A stretch of 22,181 bases of DNA, taken from assembly GCA_964387795.1 (NCBI GenBank), contig CAYLYP010000053.1, forward strand, positions 1 through 22,181, in the 5' to 3' direction. The first letter of the stretch is position 1, and each line of letters starts with the position of its first letter. Origin of the DNA: CAYLYP01 sp964387795 (lineage in GTDB: Bacteria > Bacteroidota > Bacteroidia > Bacteroidales > UBA7960). The notes beneath the pieces were generated by a model. That model was not told where the DNA came from and made no database searches. It saw only the letters and a program-made list of their open reading frames with translations. Of the stretch, positions 1 through 7,992 are shown in pieces. Position numbers and translations under genes: made by a program.

Positions 1-149
1 CCCAATTTATTGATAAAAACCTTATTTCCTAGATGTATTTAATGGGGAGCATACGATGTTACGTTTATTTTCTCTGGAAGGAGCGGTCGGCTTGTGTTCA
101 GAAAAGTGTGCGGGAGTATCAGGGATAATGGATTTGACTTGGATGCCCT

Positions 150-899
150 TTAGGATAAGGTGTTTATCATCTCGCTGATTTTCATGCTATCTGATTCAAA
201 CCAGTTGTAGTCATCAACTTCCCCATTGGAGCAAAGATTAACCTTGGGATGGGGTCTCATGGGGCTTGTAAGCAATGACTTACCGGAGAAATGAATTTCT
301 TTGGCCCCCGTTTTCAGGATGAGTTCTTTTACATTGGAAGGATTAATGCCTCCTCCCGGAAGGATAATCAGATCATCGCCTGCCTGCTTGATAAGTTCAG
401 CGATTAAGGGAATAGCAGCTGGGGCAGTGGCTTGCCCTCCGGAGGTTAGTATTCGGTGGACGCCGCAGTCTTTTAGGATTTCAAGTGCTTCAAAGATGTT
501 GGGGCACAGGTCGAAAGCCCTGTGGAATGTGACTTTCATTGGATATGCCATCTCTACGATTTTTTGGGTAAAGCTTTTATCTGGCATGCCGTTCTTTGTC
601 AGGACTCCTACTACGATGCCATCGATGTGGTTCTCTTTACAGAACAAAACATCCTTGATGATGATTTCTTTTTCAATATCATTATAAACAAAATCCCCAA
701 TTCTGGGCCTTACCATCACATGGACAGGAATATTGGTTTTTTTCCTTACATATTGGATAGAAGCGGCAGAAGGGGCCAGGCCGCCTTCGGAATAGCCCGA
801 GCATAATTCAATACGATGTGCTCCGGCAGAGGCAGCTTTTAAGGCCGAACAGGGGGTGAAAGCAGCAACTTCAATCAGGATTTCTGCGAACTTATTCAT
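150..899 (-). CDS. cutC: CutC family protein (PF03932-type TIM barrel)
   Basis: A 249-residue cytosolic protein with no signal peptide and the usual length of the CutC family. Family hallmarks are visible in order: IEVAAFTP near residue 10, HRIELCSGYSEGGLAPS near 29-43, VHVMVRPR.GDFVY near 59-71, GIVVGVLTKNG near 94-104, VTFHRAFD near 123-130, ILTSGG near 150-155 and ILPGGGIN near 178-185. CutC was named for copper homeostasis in E. coli, but as I recall the copper phenotype there was later traced to the small RNA MicL encoded within cutC, so the protein's reaction is unsettled. Here it sits at the end of a minus-strand series beside glycan genes, and a terminator-like hairpin (932-964) separates it from the gene upstream. 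The family call is firm; the copper role is only the family name. A role in sugar metabolism is possible but is inference from context. Confidence 0.93.
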   Translation of the reverse strand: MNKFAEILIEVAAFTPCSALKAASAGAHRIELCSGYSEGGLAPSAASIQYVRKKTNIPVHVMVRPRIGDFVYNDIEKEIIIKDVLFCKENHIDGIVVGVLTKNGMPDKSFTQKIVEMAYPMKVTFHRAFDLCPNIFEALEILKDCGVHRILTSGGQATAPAAIPLIAELIKQAGDDLIILPGGGINPSNVKELILKTGAKEIHFSGKSLLTSPMRPHPKVNLCSNGEVDDYNWFESDSMKISEMINTLS

Positions 900-931
900 G
901 CTTAAGTAATTTTTTGTTTAAAGCAATTACG

Positions 932-964
932 AAAAAAAGCAGGATCCCGTTTCCAGGACCCTGC
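932..964 (-). terminator. Rho-independent terminator, minus strand
   Basis: Arms GCAGGATCC (939-947) and GGACCCTGC (956-964) pair over nine positions with one mismatch around an 8-base loop. Read on the minus strand the stem is followed by seven T (A-run 932-938). It lies downstream of the broken gene and the phosphatase-fold gene and just upstream of cutC, so it would end their transcript before cutC. Confidence 0.7.
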
Positions 965-1078
965 ATAAGGAATATCAGCAAAAACAATCTGGCCGATATT
1001 TTGGTTTATTTTAAAGAACAAGCTTAAAGCAATGTAAAATTAAATAAACCATGGATAATACAAAAACAAAAAGAGGAA

Positions 1079-1417
1079 TCAATCAATAAGTTTAAGGTTG
1101 CCTATTATCATTGCTTTAATGAAAGCTATTGATGTGAATATCAGAGATATGATGGTATGAGAACAATGCAATACCTGATGCCTCAGCTTCTTTTGAAATT
1201 TAAATAGCTTTATGGCATCAAAGCCATAATTTTTTATAACTTCAAGTTTTTTCTTCCAGTCCTCATCACTTAATCCTTTCTCAGGTCCCATCCATAACCA
1301 GTTCTTCCATTGGGCCTTCCCGGAGTGAAATAGCCCTGAACCGAATAGTTGATATTTCATTGTAGCCAAGGCAAGCCCAATCAATCCAAGGTTTTTTATA
1401 AATTCTCTACGTTCCAT
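1079..1417 (-). pseudogene. Remnant of a secreted TIM-barrel-like glycan protein
   Basis: The open frame encodes 112 residues. It begins MERREFIKNLGLIGLAL, a Tat- or Sec-type signal, followed by WKNWLWMGPEKGLSDEDWKKKLEVIKNYGFDAI (about residues 37-68). This resembles the N-terminus of Bacteroidota twin-arginine 'putative glycoside hydrolase' or sugar-isomerase-like proteins, where a lysine-rich helix leads into the first barrel strand. After DAI the translated frame loses resemblance. In a different minus-strand frame beginning near position 1201, the peptide ISKEAEASGIALFSYHH appears, which looks like the next helix and strand (compare 'AKEAGLEVHAW' in such proteins), then stops after about ten more codons. 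I read this as an internal deletion with frame change plus loss of the rest of the gene. It lies 54 bases downstream of the phosphatase-fold gene. Exact family uncertain. Confidence 0.6.
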
Positions 1418-1471
1418 AAAGCATTTAAATAAAGTGGTTACTTAATTTGGGTGTGATAAGGCATATCAGGA

Positions 1472-2356
1472 TTACCTGACAAACAGTTTTACAAAAACAG
1501 GAAGGTGGTCAGAATGGAACCTGCCATCACGGGCATCATCGAGATGGGCATGTTTAAGGACTTCAAGGTGCTTGCTTGCAAAACAATAGTCTATCCTTGT
1601 GTCAAGAGGACTTTGGTAATCAAATGCATTCCATGTCCCTTCCGGGCCATAGTGTTTTTGCAGGGAAGAGCTATAGGTATCGTTAAATGTTTCAGTGATT
1701 GTTTTTATGGGTTCTGTTTCAGGAGTTGTGTTAAAATCCCCAGTTATAATTACCGGGCTGTTTTTAGCAATGCCTGTTACTTTCTTTACAATGAGTTTAG
1801 CAGATTCAAGCCTTGCAATTTCACCCACATGGTCGAAATGGGTATTAAAAACAAAAAAGCTTTTGCTTCCGTCAATAGGTTTAAATTCAGCCCAGGAGCA
1901 AATCCTTATACATGTGGCATCCCAACCCAATGAGGGTGTCTCAGGATTTTCTGAAAGCCAGAAGTTCCCCGAGTTTACCAATTGAAATCTTTTTTTGTTA
2001 AAAAGGATTGCAGCATATTCCCCTTTAGTATTGCCATCTTCACGGCCAACGCCAACAAATGATAAATCAGGGGCTTCTTTTAACAGGTCGTTCAATTGAT
2101 TGTGAAGGGCTTCCTGGACGCAGAGTAAATCAATATCATAAAATTTTATCATATCACTGATGAAATGTTTTCTGTTATTCCAGGTATTGATGCCATCCTT
2201 TGGATTGTCGTATCTAAGATTGTAACAAAGCAGGTTGAAAGGTTTTTCTGCTTTTACCAGGTTCCACGAGGGTAATACCATGAGGCATGATGCCAAAACA
2301 ATAGTAATGGAAACCCATTTGATCATTCTGCTTTTTAATTGTTTTGAAGTCTTCAT
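1472..2356 (-). CDS. Secreted endonuclease/exonuclease/phosphatase family protein
   Basis: A 294-residue protein of the EEP (DNase I-like) fold. Hallmarks are in the expected order: NLRYDN (46-51), the metal-binding VQEAL with E82, NTHFDH (171-176) with the catalytic histidine region, GDFNTTPE (206-213), RIDYCF (254-259) and the closing SDHLPV (282-287). The N-terminus is a signal peptide (hydrophobic about 14-30). It contains a possible lipobox LASC (C24); alternatively signal peptidase I could cut after VKA (36). The substrate cannot be told from the sequence: relatives hydrolyse phosphodiester or phosphomonoester bonds in nucleic acids, lipids or sugar phosphates. It is the gene directly downstream of GH97 on the same strand, 165 bases away, so co-transcription is possible. 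The protein is complete, with all core motifs present. Confidence 0.9.
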   Translation of the reverse strand: MKTSKQLKSRMIKWVSITIVLASCLMVLPSWNLVKAEKPFNLLCYNLRYDNPKDGINTWNNRKHFISDMIKFYDIDLLCVQEALHNQLNDLLKEAPDLSFVGVGREDGNTKGEYAAILFNKKRFQLVNSGNFWLSENPETPSLGWDATCIRICSWAEFKPIDGSKSFFVFNTHFDHVGEIARLESAKLIVKKVTGIAKNSPVIITGDFNTTPETEPIKTITETFNDTYSSSLQKHYGPEGTWNAFDYQSPLDTRIDYCFASKHLEVLKHAHLDDARDGRFHSDHLPVFVKLFVR

Positions 2357-2399
2357 TGTCGTGTTTTTTTATTTTGTAAAATCAATTCATGACTTTAAT

Positions 2400-2518
2400 C
2401 TGCCAGAAGTGGTTTTTCCTGTTTTCAGGAGCTATAACTTTTATCAACTTGTTAATCGTCTGCCTTTTGCCAGAAATGATTTATTAAGGATTATTGAAGG
2501 ATCAGTTTTATCTGGCAG
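2400..2518. repeat. Repeated TGCCAGA / TCTGGCA boxes
   Basis: CTGCCAGA (2400-2407) and TGCCAGA (2468-2474) are direct copies, and TCTGGCAG (2511-2518), just after the GH97 stop on the minus strand, is their inverse. The single inverse box can pair with either copy (8 or 7 base pairs). No U-tract follows, so this is not a clear terminator. Function unknown; chance is possible in so short a motif. Confidence 0.3.
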
Positions 2519-2521
2519 TCC

Positions 2522-5104
2522 CTATTTTACAACAATTTCCCCGGCAAACAACCATGCTTTTTGCCCTTTTCCATAATGCCATCCGGGACATGTTTTAATG
2601 CTTTTGGCATTAACCCTGATGTACCTGATTTGTTGGTTTTCTAATTTCTGGCTGGCCTCAATCCGTTTTACAATATTAATATTTTCAGGCTTATTGTTTT
2701 TGTAATGTATTTCACCAATATATGAATAATTGGTTCCATTGGTTGAGGTGAAGAACGATACTTTTTCGGGAAGGAAGATCCAGTCGTTTGGTGAATAAAG
2801 AAAATCAATTGAAATTTCATTAACTGGAATACTGTTTCCAAGATCAATGACAGCTTCAAGGTCAGTTCCTTCAAATCCCTGCCATGAGCCATCGCTGTAA
2901 TTATAGGAGCCAATCCGTCCATCCGTAAGGGCATTCTTGCCGGAGGAAGGGTATTTAAAACTAAAAGGGTTTTTAAGACTGACCAATTTACCTTTTGCCA
3001 GATGGTTGTTATCGTGGCTCCCATAAGTTTTTAGCTTATTAAATGCTTTGATCTTTTCAGATGCATTAATGTTATAATCCTTAATAGGTTTTACTTCCTC
3101 AGCGATTTCGTTTACAGCCTTGAAATGCACTGCTATGCCCCCTGCCTTTGAGAGGGCAGCTTCAATGGTGTCGATGCCAGTGGTGCTATATGTTTGAATA
3201 TCAATGACTGTTGGTGATTTTTCCCAATCAGTTTGTAATGCATCGCTATATATTTGAGCTTCCCATTTGGTGCTGTCTGGTAGAAAAGACAAAGGAATTT
3301 TGAGCTGAAAGCAGTTTTCATCCGCTACCCCTCCCAGAAACCAGTCATTGCCTTTTCTTCTGGCAATCACTACATAATCACCAGGTTTCGCATTCAAAAC
3401 TTTTGTTTCGTCCCAGGAAGCAGGCACATCTTTCAGGAACTGAAAAGCAGGATGGTTTTCATAGTTTTCAATCATATCCGAAACCATCATCATCGGGCTA
3501 TACATCACAACAAACAATGCCATCTGGTTTGAAAGGGTGCAGTAGAGCCTCCTGTTGGATTCAGGGCTGTGGATGATATTAAAGATTCCGGGGGTGAAGT
3601 CAGCAGGGCCGGCAATAAAGCGAGTGAAAGGTAATATTGTATGGTGATAGGGCGGGGTAGCTTTATAGCCCCCATTGGTTTCATTGCCCCTAATGGCCTC
3701 GGTGGACATCAGGTTGGGCCATGTCCGCTCAAGGCCTGTTGGTTTAATACCCTCGTGGACGTCCAGCATTACATGATACTTAGCGGCAGTTTCAACAACT
3801 TTTTGAAAATGCCTTACCATATATTGCCCATGATGATGATAGCCCTCGGGGCTTACAATGCCTGCATAGCCTGTTTTTACTGCCTGTATTCCCAATTCTT
3901 TGCACAATGCAAAAGCTTCTTCCATTTGCTTTTCATATTCAGGGATATTACAGCCTGTTTCGTGGTGCGAGATAAACTGAACATTTTTTTCTTTTGCATA
4001 TCTTACAACTTCTTTTAAATCAAAGTCCGGATAAGCTTTTGTGAAGTTCTGTATGTTTTGTTTATCCGTAGCCCATGTTTCCCAACCAAGGTTCCAGCCT
4101 TCAGCAAGCACCCCTTCAATGCCATGTCGGGCTGCGAAATCAATATATTCTTTTGTCCTTTGGGTTGTAGCTCCATGCTTTTCGCCATAAGTCCAGGTAT
4201 ATTTTCCAATATGCATGCCCCACCAGATACCCACAAATTTCATGGGTTTAATCCATGATACATCTTCAAGGGCGCAGGGTTCATTAAGATTTAATATCAG
4301 GTTGGATTCAATTAACCCTCCTGCATCTTTGCTTATAATAATACTTCTCCAGGGACTTTTAAACGGTAAGGCAATCCTTGCACAAACACCATCAGGTTCC
4401 GGCCAGAGTGCTGCTGCAAAGCCAACAGCTACAGATGTATCTTTAATAAGCGTTATCTCAGAATAGTCAAGCAGGGCTGCTTCATGGATACAGATATACA
4501 GGCTGTCATTGGTTTCAATTGTGATTGGAGTATTGGCAGCAGGTATTTCAGATAACAGGGTGTATTGATGTAAGGATTCATAAGCAAATTCATCCTGCGG
4601 GATCCACCATGCCTTATGGTCTGAAGCAAACCTAAATCCTGTTTTTTCTTTGGTGATTAAAAGGCTGTCAGTGTTTGGCCATTCAGGTAGGATATATCTG
4701 AAAGCCACTCCGTCATTATAGGAACGTGCAATGATTTTTATATTCCTTTTAAGCCCTTCTTTTTCCCTGAGCTCCCAAACTGCTTCGTTATAATGATTTC
4801 TTATTTCTGATGATTGCCCAACAACTGTTTTCCACGTATCATCAAAACTTTGTTCGCTCGAAGCAATCAGTTCCAATCCTGATGCAAGGGGTTCCTGTCC
4901 TTTAAACTCAAAGCCCAGTGGGGATTTATCAATGATGTTTTTATTAAAAGCTTCAACTTTATAATAAGGGCTGCCATTTTCAATGATAAGGGAAAAGCTG
5001 ATGTTGTTGTCAGGTGAACTGATTGTTTGAATGCTTTCTTTGGGCTTACAACCAATGAAACTTATCAGGCAGGCAATTCCTGTTATGAACAATCTGATTC
5101 CCAT
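2522..5104 (-). CDS. GH97 alpha-glycosidase lipoprotein with C-terminal discoidin-like domain
   Basis: An 860-residue exo-alpha-glycosidase of family GH97 (SusB-like). The signal peptide ends in lipobox FIGC (C19), so it should be an outer- or periplasm-facing lipoprotein. The GH97 N-terminal beta-sandwich spans about 25-280. The catalytic barrel, about 285-560, shows FVGIWWGMHIGKYTW, GVLAEGWNLGWETW (331-344), ISHHETG (378-384), KTGYAG (410-415), HEGIKPTG (450-457) with E451, TEAIRGNE (468-475), FTPGIF and MIENYENH. A GH97 C-terminal domain follows to about 665. Residues about 700-860 form a discoidin-like (F5/8 type C) module very similar to the tails of the GH20 (9844-12165) and GH92 (18529-21471) enzymes here. 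Glycine, not aspartate, follows KT in KTGYAG; from memory, the retaining alpha-galactosidase subgroup has its nucleophile Asp there, so this protein looks like the inverting alpha-glucosidase type. That mechanism call is inference. A TATATTTG box and a palindromic operator lie upstream. Confidence 0.92.
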   Translation of the reverse strand: MGIRLFITGIACLISFIGCKPKESIQTISSPDNNISFSLIIENGSPYYKVEAFNKNIIDKSPLGFEFKGQEPLASGLELIASSEQSFDDTWKTVVGQSSEIRNHYNEAVWELREKEGLKRNIKIIARSYNDGVAFRYILPEWPNTDSLLITKEKTGFRFASDHKAWWIPQDEFAYESLHQYTLLSEIPAANTPITIETNDSLYICIHEAALLDYSEITLIKDTSVAVGFAAALWPEPDGVCARIALPFKSPWRSIIISKDAGGLIESNLILNLNEPCALEDVSWIKPMKFVGIWWGMHIGKYTWTYGEKHGATTQRTKEYIDFAARHGIEGVLAEGWNLGWETWATDKQNIQNFTKAYPDFDLKEVVRYAKEKNVQFISHHETGCNIPEYEKQMEEAFALCKELGIQAVKTGYAGIVSPEGYHHHGQYMVRHFQKVVETAAKYHVMLDVHEGIKPTGLERTWPNLMSTEAIRGNETNGGYKATPPYHHTILPFTRFIAGPADFTPGIFNIIHSPESNRRLYCTLSNQMALFVVMYSPMMMVSDMIENYENHPAFQFLKDVPASWDETKVLNAKPGDYVVIARRKGNDWFLGGVADENCFQLKIPLSFLPDSTKWEAQIYSDALQTDWEKSPTVIDIQTYSTTGIDTIEAALSKAGGIAVHFKAVNEIAEEVKPIKDYNINASEKIKAFNKLKTYGSHDNNHLAKGKLVSLKNPFSFKYPSSGKNALTDGRIGSYNYSDGSWQGFEGTDLEAVIDLGNSIPVNEISIDFLYSPNDWIFLPEKVSFFTSTNGTNYSYIGEIHYKNNKPENINIVKRIEASQKLENQQIRYIRVNAKSIKTCPGWHYGKGQKAWLFAGEIVVK

Positions 5105-5285
5105 TTTTAAGCTTTTATCTTTTTTTTGTTGTTAGTGTATAGAGCTTTTTTAGTTTTTGTGTTTTTTGATTGCTTACTTATTCTTTATATTCAGGGTTGA
5201 CGATATGGTATTAGTAGTGTGCCATGGGTAATATTTTTTATGACCAATTGGTTCCCCAATTAATAAAAAAATACTACCTTGTGAC

Positions 5286-5299
5286 CTAATTCGATTTAG
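5286..5299. promoter_or_regulatory. Candidate LacI-family operator
   Basis: CTAATTCGATTTAG is a 14-base palindrome around a central CG with one mismatched pair. It matches the palindrome at 12215-12228 upstream of the LacI-family gene; both reduce to CTAAATCGATTTAG. LacI-family dimers typically bind such CG-centred palindromes. It sits where the leftward GH97 transcript would begin and 27 bases before the first ATG of the rightward GH20, so one bound repressor could control both directions. Confidence 0.6.
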
Positions 5300-5302
5300 A
5301 TG

Positions 5303-5310
5303 CAAATATA
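5303..5310 (-). promoter_or_regulatory. -7 promoter box for GH97
   Basis: On the minus strand this reads TATATTTG, an exact match to the Bacteroidota -7 consensus TAnnTTTG. Transcription would start near 5297, inside the operator, giving a leader of roughly 190 bases before the GH97 ATG. No convincing -33 TTTG is visible. A small hairpin AATTGG/CCAATT (5246-5261) lies in that leader. Confidence 0.5.
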
Positions 5311-5326
5311 GAAAACAATTTCAATA

Positions 5327-7981
5327 ATGATTTTCATTATGAAAAAAACATCTTTTTTTAAGGGAAAAAACATCAGGAACTCATACCTGATAAGCTTAGC
5401 AGTAATTTGTTCAGGGATGGCAATGGTATTGATGTCCTGCCAGTCGAACAAAGTTCCTGAAGCTGATAAATTACCCGTTGAATGGGAGGTCATAAGTAGT
5501 GTATATGATTCCAATCCGGCAGTACAGGCAGTATTTAAAATATCCAACAATAGTTCCATCACCTTAGGTGATGATAACTGGTCTTTTTATTTCAATCAAT
5601 CCCCACGTGATTTATTGTCCTATGATACATTGTCGGGCTTAAGGATTGAACGCTTAAGCGGAGACTTTTACAAAATAAGCCCCCTTCCCGGTTTTTCTTT
5701 AGCTCCCGGCCAGCAAATAAGCCTTTGGTATGAAAGTTCACATTGGTGGATAAAAGATACTGATACCCCAAAAGGTTGTTATTGGGTGTTCCTGGATAAT
5801 AGCGGGGAACAACATATTGCTGAGGCAAGTGCTTTCAAAAACCTTCCCTTAAACAGACCTGAGCAGGTTCAACGTCACCTGGCAGATCAGGAGGCTGAAT
5901 ATACACCCGAAAGAGCTTATCAGGAAAACCAAAACCTGTACTCACTACCTGCCAGGCAAATACGGAAAATAATACCTGCCCCATTATCTTATGTTGAGAA
6001 TGAGAATGTTGTTGATTTTAGATTTCCTTTAACCATTCAATACCAAAAGGATTTGATTTCTGAGGCCAATTATCTTAAGAATCAAATAGAGGCCATATTT
6101 GATAAAGAAGTATTATTGAAAGAAGGTGAGAGCAATCAAGCCAATAGTCTGATATTAAAAACAGGGTTTATAAAAAGAGGCTTTGAAAGCAATGAAGCAT
6201 ACAGGCTTTCTGTTCATACTAATAAGACAATAATTATTGAAGGAGCAGCTTCAGGGGGCGTATTTTATGGAATTCAAAGTTTTATTGCTTTGCTCCCAGT
6301 TGAATCAATGATTTCTAAAGCGGGATCTTTTACATTAAATGAGCTTGTTATCGAAGATGCGCCTCGTTTTGCCTACAGGGGAGTCCATGTTGATGTGGCA
6401 AGGAATTTCCAGGAGAAAGAGCAGATTTTTAAGATTCTTGATATTCTTGCTTTTTATAAAATTAATACCTTTCATTTTCATCTCACCGATGATGAGGGTT
6501 GGAGATTAGAAATCCCTGCACTCCCTGAACTGACATCTGTTTCATCAAGCAGGGGCCATACAGAAGTAAATGACAATATGCTTCATCCATCCTATGGTTC
6601 AGGTCCCTTTAATGATAATGAAGGAAATCACGGTAATGGATATTATAGTGTCAATGATTTTGTTGAGATTTTAAGCTACGCCAACCAAAGGCATATCAAA
6701 GTGGTTCCTGAGATAAATATGCCAGGGCATTCAAGGGCAGCAATTAAGGCGATGGAAGCCAGGTATGAGAATTTTATGAAACAGGGAATGGCAGAAGAGG
6801 CTGAAAAGTATAGGCTCATTGATCCGGAAGATAAATCAGTTTACAAATCTGCCCAATATTATTCTGACAATGTGGTTTGTGTGGCAAGGGAATCTACCTA
6901 TACATTTTTTGAAACTGTTTTGGATGCTGTGCTTCAAATGTATGATAAGGCAGGATTGAAGCCTGATATTTTTAATGTGGGGGGCGATGAGGTTGCCCCG
7001 GGTGCATGGACGCAATCACCCATGATTGAAAAACTGAAGCAATCAATAGATGATCCCTTGCTTCGCGAAAATATGCATGCATATTATCTAAAGAGGGTAA
7101 TAGAAATACTTCGTAAAAAAGGGCTAAGAATGGGAGGCTGGGAAGAAATTGGGCTTGTAAGGAGCCCGGAAGGTTCACTGATCCCAAACAAAATGCTTGC
7201 AGGACCAGATGTAATTCCTTATGTATGGAACAACCTGTGGGGGATGCAAGATCTGGCATACCGCCTTGCTAATGCAGGCTATCCGGTGGTATTATGCCAT
7301 GTGACAAACTTTTATTTAGATCTTGCTTACAATAAGGCACCCTATGAACCGGGTTTGTATTGGGGAGGTTTTGTTGATACAAAAAGTGCATGGCATTACA
7401 ATCCTTATGATGTCTTTAAGTCAACGATAAAAGATAATATGGGAAGGCTTGTTGATACAGAAGTTGAATATGCAAAAATGGAAAGGATTAATAAAAATTC
7501 GAGGGATAAAATTTTAGGGATACAGGCACAACTATGGGGTGAAACCATACTGGGGCCAGAGATGCTTGAGTATTCCCTTTTGCCAAAGTTAGCAGGTTTT
7601 GCTGAGTCGGCATGGGCAAAGGAACGGATATGGGAAACCACCCCGGATAAGCAACTGAGAGAGAAACAGATTGCCGAAGATTGGAATGCCTTTGCCAATG
7701 CCCTTGCAGTTCATGAGCTACCCCGATTGTCGGTACTCTTTGGTGGATATAATTATCGGATTCCGCCTCCGGGAGCTTTACTGAAGAACAACAAATTATT
7801 TGCTAATACAGAATATCCCGGATTGATTATCCGTTATACAACTGATGGGACTGAGCCGGATGAGAAATCCCCTGTTTATAGCGAAGCAGTTGATGTTTCA
7901 GTGAACCAGGTAACTTTGAAGTCGTTTGACCTCTCTGGTCAGAGTAGCAGAACGATAACAGTAAGCAATGAGAACAATTAA
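5327..7981 (+). CDS. GH20 beta-N-acetylhexosaminidase (chitobiase type), lipoprotein
   Basis: An 884-residue exo-beta-N-acetylhexosaminidase. The ATG at 5339 (MKKTSFFKG...) may be the true start, as it gives a normal basic signal peptide. A lipobox LMSC places the lipid cysteine at residue 38. Residues about 50-170 match the chitobiase N-terminal CHB_HEX domain (VEWEVISSVYD, GDDNWSFYFNQSPR, SGDFYKISPLPGF.LAPGQ). The GH20b domain covers about 213-340. The catalytic barrel, about 345-765, has YRGVHVDVARNF, HFHLTDDEGWRLEI (383-396), PEINMPGHSRA (461-471) and the catalytic pair D554-E555 in VGGDEV, used in substrate-assisted catalysis. A CHB_HEX_C-like domain (YTTDGTEPD, about 820-878) ends the protein. 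This architecture fits cleavage of chitobiose-like GlcNAc-beta-1,4-GlcNAc, as in an N-glycan core or chitin. It is first in a tight run with GH29 11 bases downstream; the candidate operator is just upstream. Confidence 0.95.
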   Translation: MIFIMKKTSFFKGKNIRNSYLISLAVICSGMAMVLMSCQSNKVPEADKLPVEWEVISSVYDSNPAVQAVFKISNNSSITLGDDNWSFYFNQSPRDLLSYDTLSGLRIERLSGDFYKISPLPGFSLAPGQQISLWYESSHWWIKDTDTPKGCYWVFLDNSGEQHIAEASAFKNLPLNRPEQVQRHLADQEAEYTPERAYQENQNLYSLPARQIRKIIPAPLSYVENENVVDFRFPLTIQYQKDLISEANYLKNQIEAIFDKEVLLKEGESNQANSLILKTGFIKRGFESNEAYRLSVHTNKTIIIEGAASGGVFYGIQSFIALLPVESMISKAGSFTLNELVIEDAPRFAYRGVHVDVARNFQEKEQIFKILDILAFYKINTFHFHLTDDEGWRLEIPALPELTSVSSSRGHTEVNDNMLHPSYGSGPFNDNEGNHGNGYYSVNDFVEILSYANQRHIKVVPEINMPGHSRAAIKAMEARYENFMKQGMAEEAEKYRLIDPEDKSVYKSAQYYSDNVVCVARESTYTFFETVLDAVLQMYDKAGLKPDIFNVGGDEVAPGAWTQSPMIEKLKQSIDDPLLRENMHAYYLKRVIEILRKKGLRMGGWEEIGLVRSPEGSLIPNKMLAGPDVIPYVWNNLWGMQDLAYRLANAGYPVVLCHVTNFYLDLAYNKAPYEPGLYWGGFVDTKSAWHYNPYDVFKSTIKDNMGRLVDTEVEYAKMERINKNSRDKILGIQAQLWGETILGPEMLEYSLLPKLAGFAESAWAKERIWETTPDKQLREKQIAEDWNAFANALAVHELPRLSVLFGGYNYRIPPPGALLKNNKLFANTEYPGLIIRYTTDGTEPDEKSPVYSEAVDVSVNQVTLKSFDLSGQSSRTITVSNENN

Positions 7982-7992
7982 ATTAAATTGAG

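Noticed and set aside
3641..4018. Long plus-strand open frame opposite GH97
   Set aside because: It lies wholly inside the convincing GH97 reading frame on the other strand and its product has no domain-like features.
5197..5202. TTGACG as a sigma-70 type -35 box for the first GH20
   Set aside because: No matching -10 box at suitable distance, and Bacteroidota promoters use the TTTG / TAnnTTTG pattern.
5246..5261. AATTGG/CCAATT hairpin in the GH97 leader as a regulator site
   Set aside because: Six base pairs, no second copy in the window and no link to the palindromic operator; noted within the promoter entry only.
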